Shown here: piece by piece, positions 45,188 through 54,316 of the stretch | How positions within the stretch are numbered: position 1 is the stretch's first letter | Layout of the letters: every line of letters begins with the position of its first letter | Assembly (NCBI GenBank): GCA_030681675.1 | Contig: JAUXRP010000015.1 | Coordinates: 186,001-250,000 of the forward strand | Length of the DNA: 64,000 nt | Origin: Candidatus Planktophila sp. | GTDB lineage: Bacteria; Actinomycetota; Actinomycetes; Nanopelagicales; Nanopelagicaceae | Direction: 5' to 3' | Position numbers and translations under genes: made by a program | Notes under the pieces: generated by a model | What the model saw: only the letters and a program-made list of their open reading frames with translations | Databases searched by the model: none | What the model was told of the DNA's origin: nothing

Positions 45188-45193
45188 CACACC

Positions 45194-45463
45194 ATGCATG
45201 CAATCGCCCGTTTCTCTATTCCACTTGGCCAAGCACGAGAGTTTCGCTCTGAATTGGAAGGGCTCAAAAGTGTTTTAGCCCAAGCACCTGGATTTATCGA
45301 TGGAGTAATCGGCCAAAACCTTGATGACCCAACGCTCTGGCACTTATTAACTAAGTGGGAAAATGTCGGATCATATCGAAGAGCGCTTAATTCAACCCGT
45401 GCCAAGCTAGAGGCAATTCCAATTTTAGCCCGTGCAATCGATGAACCTGGCGCGTACGAGTAA
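45194..45463 (+). CDS. Antibiotic biosynthesis monooxygenase (ABM)-like small protein
   Basis: The 89-residue ferredoxin-like-fold protein of the ABM superfamily has HAIARFSIPLGQAREFRSELEGLKSVLAQAPGFIDGVIGQNLDDPTLWHLLTKWENVGSYRRAL. Members are heme-degrading enzymes, quinol monooxygenases or uncharacterised. No function is assigned here. Leaderless: TAGGCT six bases upstream. It shares the intergenic Zur box with the zinc transporter, so it may be repressed by zinc-loaded Zur. Confidence 0.7.
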   Translation: MHAIARFSIPLGQAREFRSELEGLKSVLAQAPGFIDGVIGQNLDDPTLWHLLTKWENVGSYRRALNSTRAKLEAIPILARAIDEPGAYE

Positions 45464-45529
45464 ACTTTGAGCTACGCAAAGTAACGCTCGTTGCTTTTCG
45501 CCGACATCCAGCCGGACGGAGCAGAATTC

Positions 45530-46909
45530 ATGGCAACGGATCGCTTAGAAAATATCGTAGCCCTCGCAAAACGTAGAGGCTTTGTCTATCCATCATCTGA
45601 AATTTATGGCGGACTTCGAGCATCATGGGATTATGGCCCTTTAGGTGTTGAGCTAAAAAATAATGTTAAGCGTCAGTGGTGGAAAGCCATGGTTACTGGG
45701 CGAGCAGATGTAGTTGGAATTGATTCATGCATAATTTTAGCTAAAGAAGTGTGGGAAGCGTCTGGTCACATTGCAACCTTTAGCGATCCTCTGACCGAAT
45801 GCACCGCATGCCATAAACGTTATCGCGCAGATCATTTAATGGAGGCCTTTGAGGCCAAGCATAAAAAAGAGGCCAGCTCGTTGGCGGAGATTAACTGTCC
45901 AGCATGTGGCAATAAAGGCCAGTTCACTGAGCCAAAACAATTCAGCGGAATGTTAAAAACCTACCTTGGACCAGTTGAAGATGAATCAGGGCTGGCTTAC
46001 TTGCGTCCAGAAACTGCGCAAGGTATTTTTATTAACTTTGATCAGGTAATGACAACATCGCGCAAGAAACCACCATTTGGAATTGGCCAGATTGGTAAAT
46101 CATTCCGCAATGAAATTACTCCAGGAAACTTTATTTTTCGTACTCGTGAATTTGAGCAGATGGAGATGGAGTTTTTTGTGGTGCCAGGTACCGATGAGGA
46201 TTGGCATCAATACTGGATCGATACCCGTTTGGCCTGGTATGTAGATCTTGGAATTAATCCGGAGCGCTTACGCATCTATGATCACCCACAAGAAAAACTT
46301 TCGCACTACTCAAAGCGCACTTCTGATATTGAATACAAATTTGAATTCACAGGTACCGAATGGGGCGAGCTTGAGGGTATCGCTAACCGCACGGACTTTG
46401 ATTTAAAGGCGCATTCTGCTGCCTCAGGCAAAGAGCTCTCATATTTTGATCAAGAAAAGGGTGAACGTTGGACACCATTTGTCATCGAACCCGCAGCCGG
46501 CGTAGATCGCTGCACGCTTACCTTCTTGATGGATGCCTTCACTGAAGATGAGGCACCAAATAGCAAAGGTGAGATGGAAAAGCGAGCCGTTTTAAAGCTC
46601 GACTATCGTTTAGCGCCAATCAAAGTCGCAGTTTTACCGCTTTCTCGTAACGCCGATTTATCACCTAAAGCCCGTGATTTGGCGGCCGCGTTGCGCAAGA
46701 ACTGGAACATCGACTTTGATGATGCCGGTGCAATCGGTCGTCGCTACCGCCGACAAGATGAAATCGGAACGCCGTACTGCATTACCATCGACTTTGAAAG
46801 TTTAGAAGATAATGCAGTCACAATTCGCGAACGCGACACGATGGCACAAGAGCGTATCGGCATAGACCATGTCGAGGCTTGGCTTGCAGCACGTTTACTA
46901 GGTTGCTAA
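45530..46909 (+). CDS. glyS: Glycine--tRNA ligase (single-chain class II)
   Basis: The 459-residue homodimer-type glycyl-tRNA synthetase is the actinobacterial/eukaryotic form, not alpha2beta2. It has N-terminal [20 protein letters not shown], a zinc-like insert [12 protein letters not shown] and CPACGNKG, motif 2 [25 protein letters not shown], motif 3 [16 protein letters not shown], and a C-terminal anticodon-binding domain from about 360. The frame opens 13 codons earlier; ATG 45530 matches the family start, with a GGACGGAG site. No T-box-like leader fits in the 66-base gap upstream. The stop overlaps the dus start. Confidence 0.95.
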   Translation: MATDRLENIVALAKRRGFVYPSSEIYGGLRASWDYGPLGVELKNNVKRQWWKAMVTGRADVVGIDSCIILAKEVWEASGHIATFSDPLTECTACHKRYRADHLMEAFEAKHKKEASSLAEINCPACGNKGQFTEPKQFSGMLKTYLGPVEDESGLAYLRPETAQGIFINFDQVMTTSRKKPPFGIGQIGKSFRNEITPGNFIFRTREFEQMEMEFFVVPGTDEDWHQYWIDTRLAWYVDLGINPERLRIYDHPQEKLSHYSKRTSDIEYKFEFTGTEWGELEGIANRTDFDLKAHSAASGKELSYFDQEKGERWTPFVIEPAAGVDRCTLTFLMDAFTEDEAPNSKGEMEKRAVLKLDYRLAPIKVAVLPLSRNADLSPKARDLAAALRKNWNIDFDDAGAIGRRYRRQDEIGTPYCITIDFESLEDNAVTIRERDTMAQERIGIDHVEAWLAARLLGC

Positions 46910-48045
46910 AACCACTTCTACTGCCTCTGGCAAGCGGAGATCATTACATTGATCCACCGGTTGTTCTTGCACCTATGGCTGGAATAACAAATGCACCATT
47001 TCGTACACTCTGTCGTGAACAAGGTGCCGGGTTATTTGTTTCTGAAATGGTTACGGCACGCGCGCTAGTAGAGCGTCGCCCTGAAACTTTGCGAATGATT
47101 GTGCCAGGTAAAGGTGAGTGGCCCCGTTCTGTTCAGTTATACAGCGTTGATCCAACGACGATGCGAGCGGCGGTAACAATAATAGGTAAAGAGAACCTTG
47201 CCGATCACATCGATATGAACTTTGGATGCCCTGTTCCAAAAGTTACGCGCAAAGGTGGCGGCGCAGCACTTCCATATAAAAGAAGACTATTTTCACATAT
47301 AGTTCAAGCCGCAGTTGAGGCGGCTAAGCCATTTGGAATCCCAGTTACGGTAAAAATGCGTATCGGAATCGATAGCGATCACCATACTTATTTAGAGGCG
47401 GCGCAATCGGCGGCAGATTTAGGTGTGGCTTGGGTCGCACTTCATGCACGGACCGCCGCTCAAATGTATGAGGGTAAATCTGATTGGTCGGCGATAACTC
47501 GCCTCGTAGAGCACTTAAAGCCAAGTGGAACACCAGTTTTAGGCAATGGCGATATCTGGTCCGGCCGAGATGCCGTGCATATGGTGGCCGAAACAGGATG
47601 TGCTGGCGTAGTAGTTGGGCGAGGATGCTTAGGACGACCATGGTTATTTGCCGATTTAGTATCGGCTTTGCAAGGCAGCGATAAAGAGATGACGCCCACA
47701 CTTCATCAAGTTCGAGAAGTAATGTTTCGCCATGCAAATTTAATTGTTGAGTATTTAGAGTCGCAGGATCGAGGAATGCGCGACATGCGTAAACATATGG
47801 CTTGGTACTTAAAGGGCTTTCGAGTTCCACGCGAAATTCGTCACGATTTAGGGATGGTAAGTTCATTAGAGGAAATGCGTGGCTTGCTCGATCAATTAGA
47901 AGATCAGCCATATCCAACTGAAGTTGGAGATAAGCCACGGGGGCGAACAACCCATTCTCGCCCACCAACATTGCCAGATGGATGGCTCAATGATCCCGAT
48001 GAGCTAGTTCATGTCGAACTCGAAGATGCGTTTTCAGGGGGATAG
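46903..48045 (+). CDS. dus: tRNA-dihydrouridine synthase
   Basis: The flavoprotein of about 380 residues reduces uridines in tRNA. It has [22 protein letters not shown], the catalytic cysteine in [43 protein letters not shown] and [12 protein letters not shown], with FMN phosphate site [13 protein letters not shown]. It is DusB-like by pattern. The start is uncertain: TTG 46903, overlapping the glyS stop, gives the usual N-terminus; TTG 46879 is the longer alternative. Confidence 0.92.
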   Translation: MLKPLLLPLASGDHYIDPPVVLAPMAGITNAPFRTLCREQGAGLFVSEMVTARALVERRPETLRMIVPGKGEWPRSVQLYSVDPTTMRAAVTIIGKENLADHIDMNFGCPVPKVTRKGGGAALPYKRRLFSHIVQAAVEAAKPFGIPVTVKMRIGIDSDHHTYLEAAQSAADLGVAWVALHARTAAQMYEGKSDWSAITRLVEHLKPSGTPVLGNGDIWSGRDAVHMVAETGCAGVVVGRGCLGRPWLFADLVSALQGSDKEMTPTLHQVREVMFRHANLIVEYLESQDRGMRDMRKHMAWYLKGFRVPREIRHDLGMVSSLEEMRGLLDQLEDQPYPTEVGDKPRGRTTHSRPPTLPDGWLNDPDELVHVELEDAFSGG

Positions 48046-48699
48046 ATGTTTTTATTTCGCTGGATCGGCCGCTTATTGACTCTGATAATTATCATCGCTC
48101 TAATCGCACCTGGCTACGCCGTTAATAAAGTCTGGCGAGCTGCACACAATCCAATTGTCCGAAGCGCCGATGTCATCGTTGTTTTAGGGGCTGCACAGTT
48201 GAATGGAAGACCTGGGGATGCTTTAGAGGCACGTTTAATTGAAGCTAAGCGAATCTTTGATTTAGGTCTTGCACCAAGAATAATTACCGTTGGTGCGGGT
48301 GCCCCAGGAGATCGCACGACTGAGGCGGCATCAGGTAAAGCATGGCTACGAACACATGGAGTTCCATCATCGAAAATTATTGCGATTGAAGTGGGACGTG
48401 ACACTTTAGTGAGTACTAAGGCCTACGCAGCGCAAATGAAAAAAGAAATGGTTAGCGATGTCATTATCGTGACCGATCCATTTCACTGCCAACGCGCAAT
48501 GACAATGGCAAATGATCAAGGGATAGTTAGTACTTGCTCGCCGGTGCAGACCGGTCCTAATACGATTTCAAACTCAGGATACAAGTATTTACTTCGTGAA
48601 GCTGGGGCATATTTGGTATATATAACCTTTGGGCGTCGAGGCATACAAGTGAGTGATCATTTACCGGGCGTAGATATCCTCACTAAGGTTAAGCCGTGA
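48046..48699 (+). CDS. DUF218/YdcF-SanA-like membrane-anchored protein
   Basis: The 217-residue protein has an N-terminal membrane anchor (IGRLLTLIIIIALIAPGYAV, about 5-25) and a DUF218 domain with VIVVLGAAQLNGRPGDALEARL, GAGAPGDRTTEAASGKAWLRTHGVP and VIIVTDPFHCQRAMTMA. SanA/ElyC relatives act in envelope integrity or lipid-carrier metabolism. The precise role here is unknown. It begins at the base after the dus stop and overlaps dgt by four bases, inside a tightly coupled housekeeping string. Confidence 0.82.
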   Translation: MFLFRWIGRLLTLIIIIALIAPGYAVNKVWRAAHNPIVRSADVIVVLGAAQLNGRPGDALEARLIEAKRIFDLGLAPRIITVGAGAPGDRTTEAASGKAWLRTHGVPSSKIIAIEVGRDTLVSTKAYAAQMKKEMVSDVIIVTDPFHCQRAMTMANDQGIVSTCSPVQTGPNTISNSGYKYLLREAGAYLVYITFGRRGIQVSDHLPGVDILTKVKP

Positions 48700-49913
48700 C
48701 GTATAGAGAAGAGGATAAGGAACGCTTTTTAAATGAACCGGCAAAACGTCCAGGACGCACTGAGTTCATGCGAGATCGCGCGCGCGTTATTCACTCGGCT
48801 TCGCTACGAAGATTAGCGGCCAAGACCCAAGTTGCAGTGCCTTGGGAAAATGATTTTCAACGTACACGCCTATCTCATTCACTAGAGTGCGCACAGATTG
48901 GACGCGAATTAGGTGAGTCACTTGGGGCCGATCCGGATTTACAGGACACTGCTTGTTTATCCCATGATTTAGGACATCCACCTTTCGGCCACAATGGGGA
49001 AGAAGCTCTCGCGCACATATCTAAAGAGTTCGGTGGATTCGAGGGAAATGCACAGAGCTTTAGATTATTAGTCCGCCTCGAGGCAAAGACCGTTGATGGA
49101 GATGGTAAAAGTATTGGTTTAAATCTAACTCGAGCCTCACTAGATGGTGCCACAAAATACCCATGGCCACGTTCGCACAACCCGCGAAAATTCGGTGTCT
49201 ATGAAGATGATATTGAAGTCTTTAACTGGATGCGCACTGGCGCACCGGTAGGTAAGAAGTGTATTGAAGCTCAGATTATGGATTGGTCGGATGATTGCGC
49301 TTATTCTGTCCATGATTTAGAGGATGCGATCTTTGTCGACCAAATTTCGGTCAAAAACTTTGAAGGAGATTTGGCGCAAATTTACGACGTGATGATAAAA
49401 GATTACGGAAGTGATGCAACCGAGCAAGAGGCCGCCGATGCACATAAACGTCTAGCGGCACTTTCTGCCTGGCCACATTACTACGATGGAACTCTTCGCT
49501 CTTTAGCAAGGTTAAAGGACTCCACTTCACAGTTAATTGGTCGATTCGTACTTGCCGCCGAAGTTGAAACACGTAGAGTTTATGGTGATGGCCCCCTCTC
49601 GCGATACTCAGCTAATCTTGAAATCCCACGTGATCAAGTTGTGGAGGTTGATTTCCTCAAAGCTATAGCTGGGCATTACTTAATTAACGCCGCGCATTCA
49701 CAAGATCGATATGCAAAACAACAAATCATCATCGCGCAATTAGTGGAGATGCTTACAGAATGTGCTCCGCGCGAACTTGATTCGATTTTCATAAAAGCAT
49801 GGAATGAGGCCGCTGATGAAACCTCACGCATGCGTGTAATAATCGACCAAGTCGCCGCCTTAACCGACCCTGGGGCGTATGTCTTACATGCACGCCTATT
49901 GGCAAATTGCTAA
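48696..49913 (+). CDS. dgt: dGTP triphosphohydrolase family protein
   Basis: The 405-residue HD-domain enzyme is expected to cleave dGTP (or other dNTPs) to the nucleoside and triphosphate. HD-site residues are H61 (RTRLSHSLECAQIGR) and H90-D91 (LSHDLGHPPFGHNGEEAL), and later WSDDCAYSVHDLEDAI supplies the remaining ligand. It starts with GTG in a GTGA overlap with the upstream gene. In actinobacteria this gene commonly lies before dnaG, as here. Its stop codon is also the first three bases of the dnaG -10. Confidence 0.92.
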   Translation: MTYREEDKERFLNEPAKRPGRTEFMRDRARVIHSASLRRLAAKTQVAVPWENDFQRTRLSHSLECAQIGRELGESLGADPDLQDTACLSHDLGHPPFGHNGEEALAHISKEFGGFEGNAQSFRLLVRLEAKTVDGDGKSIGLNLTRASLDGATKYPWPRSHNPRKFGVYEDDIEVFNWMRTGAPVGKKCIEAQIMDWSDDCAYSVHDLEDAIFVDQISVKNFEGDLAQIYDVMIKDYGSDATEQEAADAHKRLAALSAWPHYYDGTLRSLARLKDSTSQLIGRFVLAAEVETRRVYGDGPLSRYSANLEIPRDQVVEVDFLKAIAGHYLINAAHSQDRYAKQQIIIAQLVEMLTECAPRELDSIFIKAWNEAADETSRMRVIIDQVAALTDPGAYVLHARLLANC

Positions 49914-49916
49914 AGT
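49911..49916 (+). promoter_or_regulatory. -10 element of dnaG, overlapping the dgt stop
   Basis: TAAAGT (its TAA is the dgt stop) followed by six bases and ATG 49923 predicts a leaderless dnaG transcript. Confidence 0.5.
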
Positions 49917-49922
49917 GAGCTT

Positions 49923-51761
49923 ATGAGCGGGCGTATTCGAGACGAAGATGTTGCATATATCCGAGATCGCGCACCCATAGATGAGATTGTTGGAGATTAT
50001 GTTCAGTTAAAAAGCGCCGGCGGCGGACAGAAGAAAGGTCTGTGCCCTTTTCATGACGAGAAATCACCCTCTTTTCATGTAACCCCAAGTAAGGGATATT
50101 TTCACTGCTTTGGTTGCCAGAGCGGTGGTGATGTCATCGCCTTCTTAATGAAAATAGATCACTTAACATTTACGGAGACAATTGAACGCTTGGCCGATCG
50201 TTTGGGTTACACGCTTCGATATGAAGAAGGAAGCGGCCATTCTCCAACTTATTCAGCCGGAGCTCGCTCACGCTTGATCGCCGTTAATACCGAGGCCGCT
50301 AAGTTTTACCAAACACAACTCAATAGCCCTAACGCCCAACACGGTCGCGACTTATTAACCAAGCGCGGCTTCGATAAAGCCGCCTGCATACAGTTCGGTG
50401 TTGGTTTTGCCCCAGATGAATGGGATGCGCTCACTAAGCATTTGCGAGCAATGGACTACACAACTGACGAGTTAGAGGTCGCTGGATTATCAAAGATGGG
50501 TCAACGCGGCCCCATTGATAGATTTCGAAATCGCTTAACGTGGCCGATACGTGATATTTCAGGTGATGTTGTTGGATTCGGTGCACGCAAATTAGCAAGT
50601 GATACCGAAGACCAAGGGCCTAAATATTTAAATACTCCAGAGACGCCTGTCTATAAAAAAAGTCAGGTTTTGTATGGTTTAGATGTTGCTAAAAAAGAGA
50701 TTGCAAAGAAGCGCCAAGCCGTCATAGTGGAGGGCTACACCGATGTTATGGCTGCCCATCTTGCTGGGATAACCACGGCAGTTGCGACGTGCGGGACAGC
50801 ATTTGGCGCCGACCATATAAGAATTTTACGTAGATTGTTAATGGATGATGATTCATTTAGAGGCGAAGTTATCTTTACCTTTGATGGTGATACAGCTGGG
50901 CAAAAAGCGGCGCTTCGTGCTTTTACCGAAGATCAGAAGTTTGTCACTCAAACTTTTGTTGCTATCGAACCCGATGGTTTAGATCCGTGTGATCTACGCC
51001 AGCAAAAAGGTGATTTAGCACTAAGGGATTTAATTGCCAGGCGCGTCCCATTATTTGAGTTTGCGATTCGCAGCGAACTAGCACATCACAAGTTAGATTC
51101 AGCGGAAGGCCGCATCAATGCACTCAACGCCGCTGCGCCTTTAGTGGCTCAAATCCGCGATAAATCTCTTCGTCCCGAATACACACGTTTGCTGGCCGGA
51201 TGGTTAGGTGTGGAAGTCGAAATAGTTTCAGCTGCGGTTTCTCAAGGAGTAAAATTACCTCTTCGCGCTGAAGCCGCATCTGGGAATTCTCATGAAGATA
51301 ATAATTGGCGGCCAGATGCTAATGATGCTCGATTAATTTTAGAGCGCGAGGTTCTCAAAGCCCGTTTGCAAGAGCCCCAGCTTTTCACCGAGAGCCTTTG
51401 GAGCGATATTGAGCAAGATGCTTTTACTCACCCGGCATACCGCGAGATGAGAAAAACAATCGATAAGAAACCAACTCTTTCAATGGATTCAATCTCCGAT
51501 GAAAAAATTAAAACGCTTTTCACTGAATTAACAGTTGAGCCGATTCGCGCCGATGGCAAACCAACGGCCATGTATGTTGCAAGTATTATTGCTCGCTTAC
51601 GTGAAGTTGCGATCTCTCGATCTATCGCTGAACTAAAATCGAGCCTCCAACGGCTTAATCCAGTTGAGAATGAAATCGAATATAGCGCAGCATTTGGCGC
51701 TCTAGTTGCCCTTGAGAGTAAACGCCGTTCGTTGCATGATTTAGCCCTTGGAAGCCTTTAA
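49923..51761 (+). CDS. dnaG: DNA primase
   Basis: The 612-residue primase makes RNA primers for replication. It has a CHC2 zinc domain with C41, H44, C62, C65 (CPFHDEKSPSFH and YFHCFGC), the RNA polymerase basic region (PIRDISGDVVGFGARKL), TOPRIM core VIVEGYTDVMAAH and FTFDGDTAGQKAA, and a C-terminal helicase-binding region from about 450. Length is normal. It is followed by tRNA-Asn, as in many actinobacteria. Confidence 0.96.
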   Translation: MSGRIRDEDVAYIRDRAPIDEIVGDYVQLKSAGGGQKKGLCPFHDEKSPSFHVTPSKGYFHCFGCQSGGDVIAFLMKIDHLTFTETIERLADRLGYTLRYEEGSGHSPTYSAGARSRLIAVNTEAAKFYQTQLNSPNAQHGRDLLTKRGFDKAACIQFGVGFAPDEWDALTKHLRAMDYTTDELEVAGLSKMGQRGPIDRFRNRLTWPIRDISGDVVGFGARKLASDTEDQGPKYLNTPETPVYKKSQVLYGLDVAKKEIAKKRQAVIVEGYTDVMAAHLAGITTAVATCGTAFGADHIRILRRLLMDDDSFRGEVIFTFDGDTAGQKAALRAFTEDQKFVTQTFVAIEPDGLDPCDLRQQKGDLALRDLIARRVPLFEFAIRSELAHHKLDSAEGRINALNAAAPLVAQIRDKSLRPEYTRLLAGWLGVEVEIVSAAVSQGVKLPLRAEAASGNSHEDNNWRPDANDARLILEREVLKARLQEPQLFTESLWSDIEQDAFTHPAYREMRKTIDKKPTLSMDSISDEKIKTLFTELTVEPIRADGKPTAMYVASIIARLREVAISRSIAELKSSLQRLNPVENEIEYSAAFGALVALESKRRSLHDLALGSL

Positions 51762-51821
51762 TTACTCTCAATTTTCGAAGAACGCCCCCCGTGCGCTAGA
51801 GTTTGCGCTCGTACTCATTGA

Positions 51822-51893
51822 TCCCTGATAGCTCAATGGCAGAGCAGCCGGCTGTTAACCGGCAGGTTCTTGGTTCGAATCCAAGTCAGGGAG
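51822..51893 (+). tRNA. tRNA-Asn (anticodon GTT)
   Basis: The cloverleaf folds completely: acceptor TCCCTGA (51822-51828) with TCAGGGA (51886-51892), discriminator G, anticodon stem GCCGG/CCGGC around loop CTGTTAA (anticodon GTT), and T arm with GGTTCGAATCC. CCA is not encoded. It is a substrate for queuosine modification if the Tgt encoded at 29015 makes the hypermodified base. Confidence 0.97.
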
Positions 51894-51925
51894 CGCAATT
51901 TATCGCGGGACCGTCCCCTTGCCCT

Positions 51926-51931
51926 TACTAT
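51926..51931 (+). promoter_or_regulatory. -10 element of the DoxX-Rieske gene
   Basis: TACTAT followed by seven bases and ATG 51939, starting 33 bases after the tRNA end, predicts a leaderless transcript separate from the tRNA. Confidence 0.5.
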
Positions 51932-51938
51932 TTCCTCC

Positions 51939-52820
51939 ATGAATCTTAGATTCTTTAGGGCGGCTGCGGCTTCATGGCAATCTCAATTATGGCCTACTCG
52001 AATAATACGTTTCTGGCTTGGATTTACCTGGTTATTTGCCGCGTGGAATAAGGCCACAGATCCTGGCTTTTTAAAGGCTGGCTCCACGACTTTCATAGGC
52101 ACTCAACTCACTGGCTATTCAACTCAATCACCCATTGGATTTGTACTTGAAAGGCTCATTGAAAACTCAGTTCAGGTCGGCATTTTCGTGATGATATCCG
52201 AGTTCGCAATTGGATTGGCGACGATTTTTTGGGTAGTTCCAACCATGGCCGCTTTTGGAGGCTTTTCAATGTCAGTTGGATTGTGGCTAGCCAGTAGTTT
52301 CTATGTGGATCCGTATTTTTTGGCTAGTGATACCGCATATGCAGTTCTCTGGTTGTCCTACTTACTTCTCATTAAAAATAATCGAAAGGGTTTTGCTATG
52401 TCGCTTGAGCGTAGAGGCGTTATGCGCGTTGGAATCATCGGAACTCTAGCTATTGCTTTTGCTGGTGTTGGAAAGTTCTTTACTCCAAATTCCAATCAAG
52501 ATAACGCCTCGGCGGCAACTAAGGTAAGAATTGTGAAACTGACTGCACTTAAAGTAGGGGCCACCAAAAACTTCGCGTTGGCAAATGGCGCACCCGCAAT
52601 TCTATTTAGAACCAAGACCGGTGTCTTTGCATACTCTGCCATATGTACACACCAAGGTTGCACTGTTTCCTACTTTCCTTCGAGTAAAACACTCAAGTGT
52701 CCATGTCATGGCTCTAAATTTGACCCCTTTAAATCTGCCAATGTAATTGCTGGTCCTGCTACTTCTAAGCTGCCCTCTGTTAAAGTGGTAATCGAAGGAG
52801 CCTGGGTAGTACTCGTTTAA
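51939..52820 (+). CDS. DoxX-like membrane domain fused to a Rieske [2Fe-2S] domain
   Basis: The 293-residue protein has an N-terminal DoxX/DoxD-type four-helix domain (about 20-150, WPTRIIRFWLGFTWLFAAWNKATDP) and then a positively charged ERR segment and another helix (about 160-180). The C-terminus is a Rieske domain (about 195-293): CTHQGC (ligands C236, H238) and CPCHGS (ligands C254, H257), with C241/C256 placed for the stabilising disulfide. It may pass electrons between quinones and an extracytoplasmic acceptor, but the partner is unknown. The frame is open upstream into the tRNA; ATG 51939 is supported by the -10. Confidence 0.83.
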   Translation: MNLRFFRAAAASWQSQLWPTRIIRFWLGFTWLFAAWNKATDPGFLKAGSTTFIGTQLTGYSTQSPIGFVLERLIENSVQVGIFVMISEFAIGLATIFWVVPTMAAFGGFSMSVGLWLASSFYVDPYFLASDTAYAVLWLSYLLLIKNNRKGFAMSLERRGVMRVGIIGTLAIAFAGVGKFFTPNSNQDNASAATKVRIVKLTALKVGATKNFALANGAPAILFRTKTGVFAYSAICTHQGCTVSYFPSSKTLKCPCHGSKFDPFKSANVIAGPATSKLPSVKVVIEGAWVVLV

Positions 52821-52904
52821 TTTTTTACCCTAAGTCTCAGTAAACTTTAAAGCGCTTCTCACAATCTCTTTATACAATCGGTGGCAAAGAAATGAGGATA
52901 AATC

Positions 52905-54011
52905 ATGAAGTCAAGTATGGCCAAACTAGGGGTTGGTTTCTTATTAGGTGCAACCGTAGTTGGCGGGGTTGCAACGGCGGCTACAAGTGAGCCACTTGGA
53001 ACCAAGGCCTGTGTCGATAAAAGGACTCAAGTTTTGTATTTATCAAGCAATGGAACTTGCCCCGCATCTCGCACTCTAGTTACTTTAGGTGGGTCGACCA
53101 TTGATGTTAAGTCAATTGCAGCTCTTGTAACTCCATCGGTTGTATCAATAAAAGTCACATCGATTAATGGTTCAGGCACGGGCTCTGGCTCTATTTATCA
53201 GAGCAACTCAACAACTTCTTACATTATTACCAATAGTCATGTGATAGAAAATGCGGCAACGACTGGAACAATCTTAGTTGAACTTTCAAATGGAGATACA
53301 TCTCCGGCAACAATTGTAGGTCGCGATTCAACATACGATATAGCCGTCCTAAAAGTAGACAAAGGAAATCTTCCCATTATTAGCATTGGTGATTCCTCTA
53401 AAATTAGTGTGGGTGAGGCGGTCGTTGCCATCGGTTCTCCACTTGGGTTAGCTAGCACCGTTACCAGCGGAATCGTTTCAGCGCTCAATCGCCCTGTAAC
53501 AGCAGGAACTTTAGGCGCTGAGTCTTACGTTAATGCGATTCAAACCGATGCCGCGATTAATCCAGGTAACTCAGGTGGCGCACTTCTTGACTCTTCGGGT
53601 CGAATCATTGGAGTTAACTCCGCGATTGCATCTCTATCGAACGATGGTACTGCCGGAAATATTGGACTCGGATTTTCTATACCCATTAACGAGGCCAAAC
53701 GTGTTGTTGATGAGTTAATCCAGACAGGTAAATCAACGAGACCGGTTTTGGGAATCTTTTTTGATGCAACCTTCACAGGCACTGGTGCAAGAATTCTAAG
53801 ATTGAGTCCTGGGGAGGGCGCTGAAAAGGCGGGCATTCCAGCAGGTTCGGTAATTAGGTCGATTGATGGTGTAAAGATCGCCGATCCCGTTGGAGCTATC
53901 GTTCGAATACGTTCATATGCACCTGGAACTACCGTCACCGTCGTTGTTGATTTACCGACTGGGGGAGCGAAGAGCTTCAAAGTTCTTCTCGGCTCAGCTC
54001 CATCAAACTAA
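52905..54011 (+). CDS. HtrA/DegP-like S1C serine protease with PDZ domain
   Basis: The 368-residue exported protease has an N-terminal hydrophobic signal/anchor (KLGVGFLLGATVVGGVATAA, 7-26). After a short region with two Cys (C36, C52) comes the trypsin-like domain with catalytic H112 (TNSHVIE), D145 (TYDIAVLK) and S223 (PGNSGGALL), then a PDZ domain (about 280-365, with GEGAEKAGIPAGSVIRSIDG). It probably degrades or refolds misfolded exported proteins. A GAGGA site lies six bases before the ATG, and TACAAT (52873-52878) is a plausible -10. Confidence 0.92.
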   Translation: MKSSMAKLGVGFLLGATVVGGVATAATSEPLGTKACVDKRTQVLYLSSNGTCPASRTLVTLGGSTIDVKSIAALVTPSVVSIKVTSINGSGTGSGSIYQSNSTTSYIITNSHVIENAATTGTILVELSNGDTSPATIVGRDSTYDIAVLKVDKGNLPIISIGDSSKISVGEAVVAIGSPLGLASTVTSGIVSALNRPVTAGTLGAESYVNAIQTDAAINPGNSGGALLDSSGRIIGVNSAIASLSNDGTAGNIGLGFSIPINEAKRVVDELIQTGKSTRPVLGIFFDATFTGTGARILRLSPGEGAEKAGIPAGSVIRSIDGVKIADPVGAIVRIRSYAPGTTVTVVVDLPTGGAKSFKVLLGSAPSN

Positions 54012-54064
54012 GGTGGAAACTCCAGTTGTAAGAAATCTGTAACGTAGACGAAATAGGGTCAGGA

Positions 54065-54070
54065 TAGTAT
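54065..54070 (+). promoter_or_regulatory. -10 element of the ACT-domain gene
   Basis: TAGTAT followed by six bases and ATG 54077 predicts a leaderless transcript. Confidence 0.5.
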
Positions 54071-54076
54071 CTATCC

Positions 54077-54316
54077 ATGGCTCTATTTCGTCTTAACGTA
54101 GCTCTTCCGGATCGCCCTGGATCTTTAGGTCTACTTGCATCTGCCATTGGTGCTGCAGGTGGAGATATAAGAGAGCTCGTTGTTCTTAAGTCCGAAGGGG
54201 GACGTGGCTTTGATGATATTACTGTTGCTGTTCCTGGCAGTGATCCAACTGACTTAATTGAGCTACTTAACTCAATCGGTGGCGTTGAAGTTATCTCTAT
54301 TAACCCCGTTGAATAA
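54077..54316 (+). CDS. Stand-alone ACT-domain protein
   Basis: The 79-residue protein consists of one ACT domain: FRLNVALPDRPGSLGLLASAIGAAGGDIREL has the ligand-binding turn DRPGSLG typical of amino-acid-sensing domains. Single ACT proteins usually sense amino acids or regulate partner enzymes. No partner is evident. It is convergent with galK and overlaps its 3' end by 17 bases. Confidence 0.82.
   Translation: MALFRLNVALPDRPGSLGLLASAIGAAGGDIRELVVLKSEGGRGFDDITVAVPGSDPTDLIELLNSIGGVEVISINPVE

Noticed and set aside
45464-45529. T-box riboswitch before glyS
   Set aside because: The gap is only 66 bases, too short, and has no T-box sequence, specifier stem or terminator.
47345-47971. Reverse-strand 208-residue frame opposite dus
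   Set aside because: It has no recognisable domain and lies fully inside a conserved tRNA-dihydrouridine synthase gene; codon usage of the forward gene explains the open frame.
53540-53980. Reverse-strand 146-residue frame opposite the HtrA-like gene
   Set aside because: It lacks a ribosome site or family resemblance and mirrors the protease/PDZ coding region.
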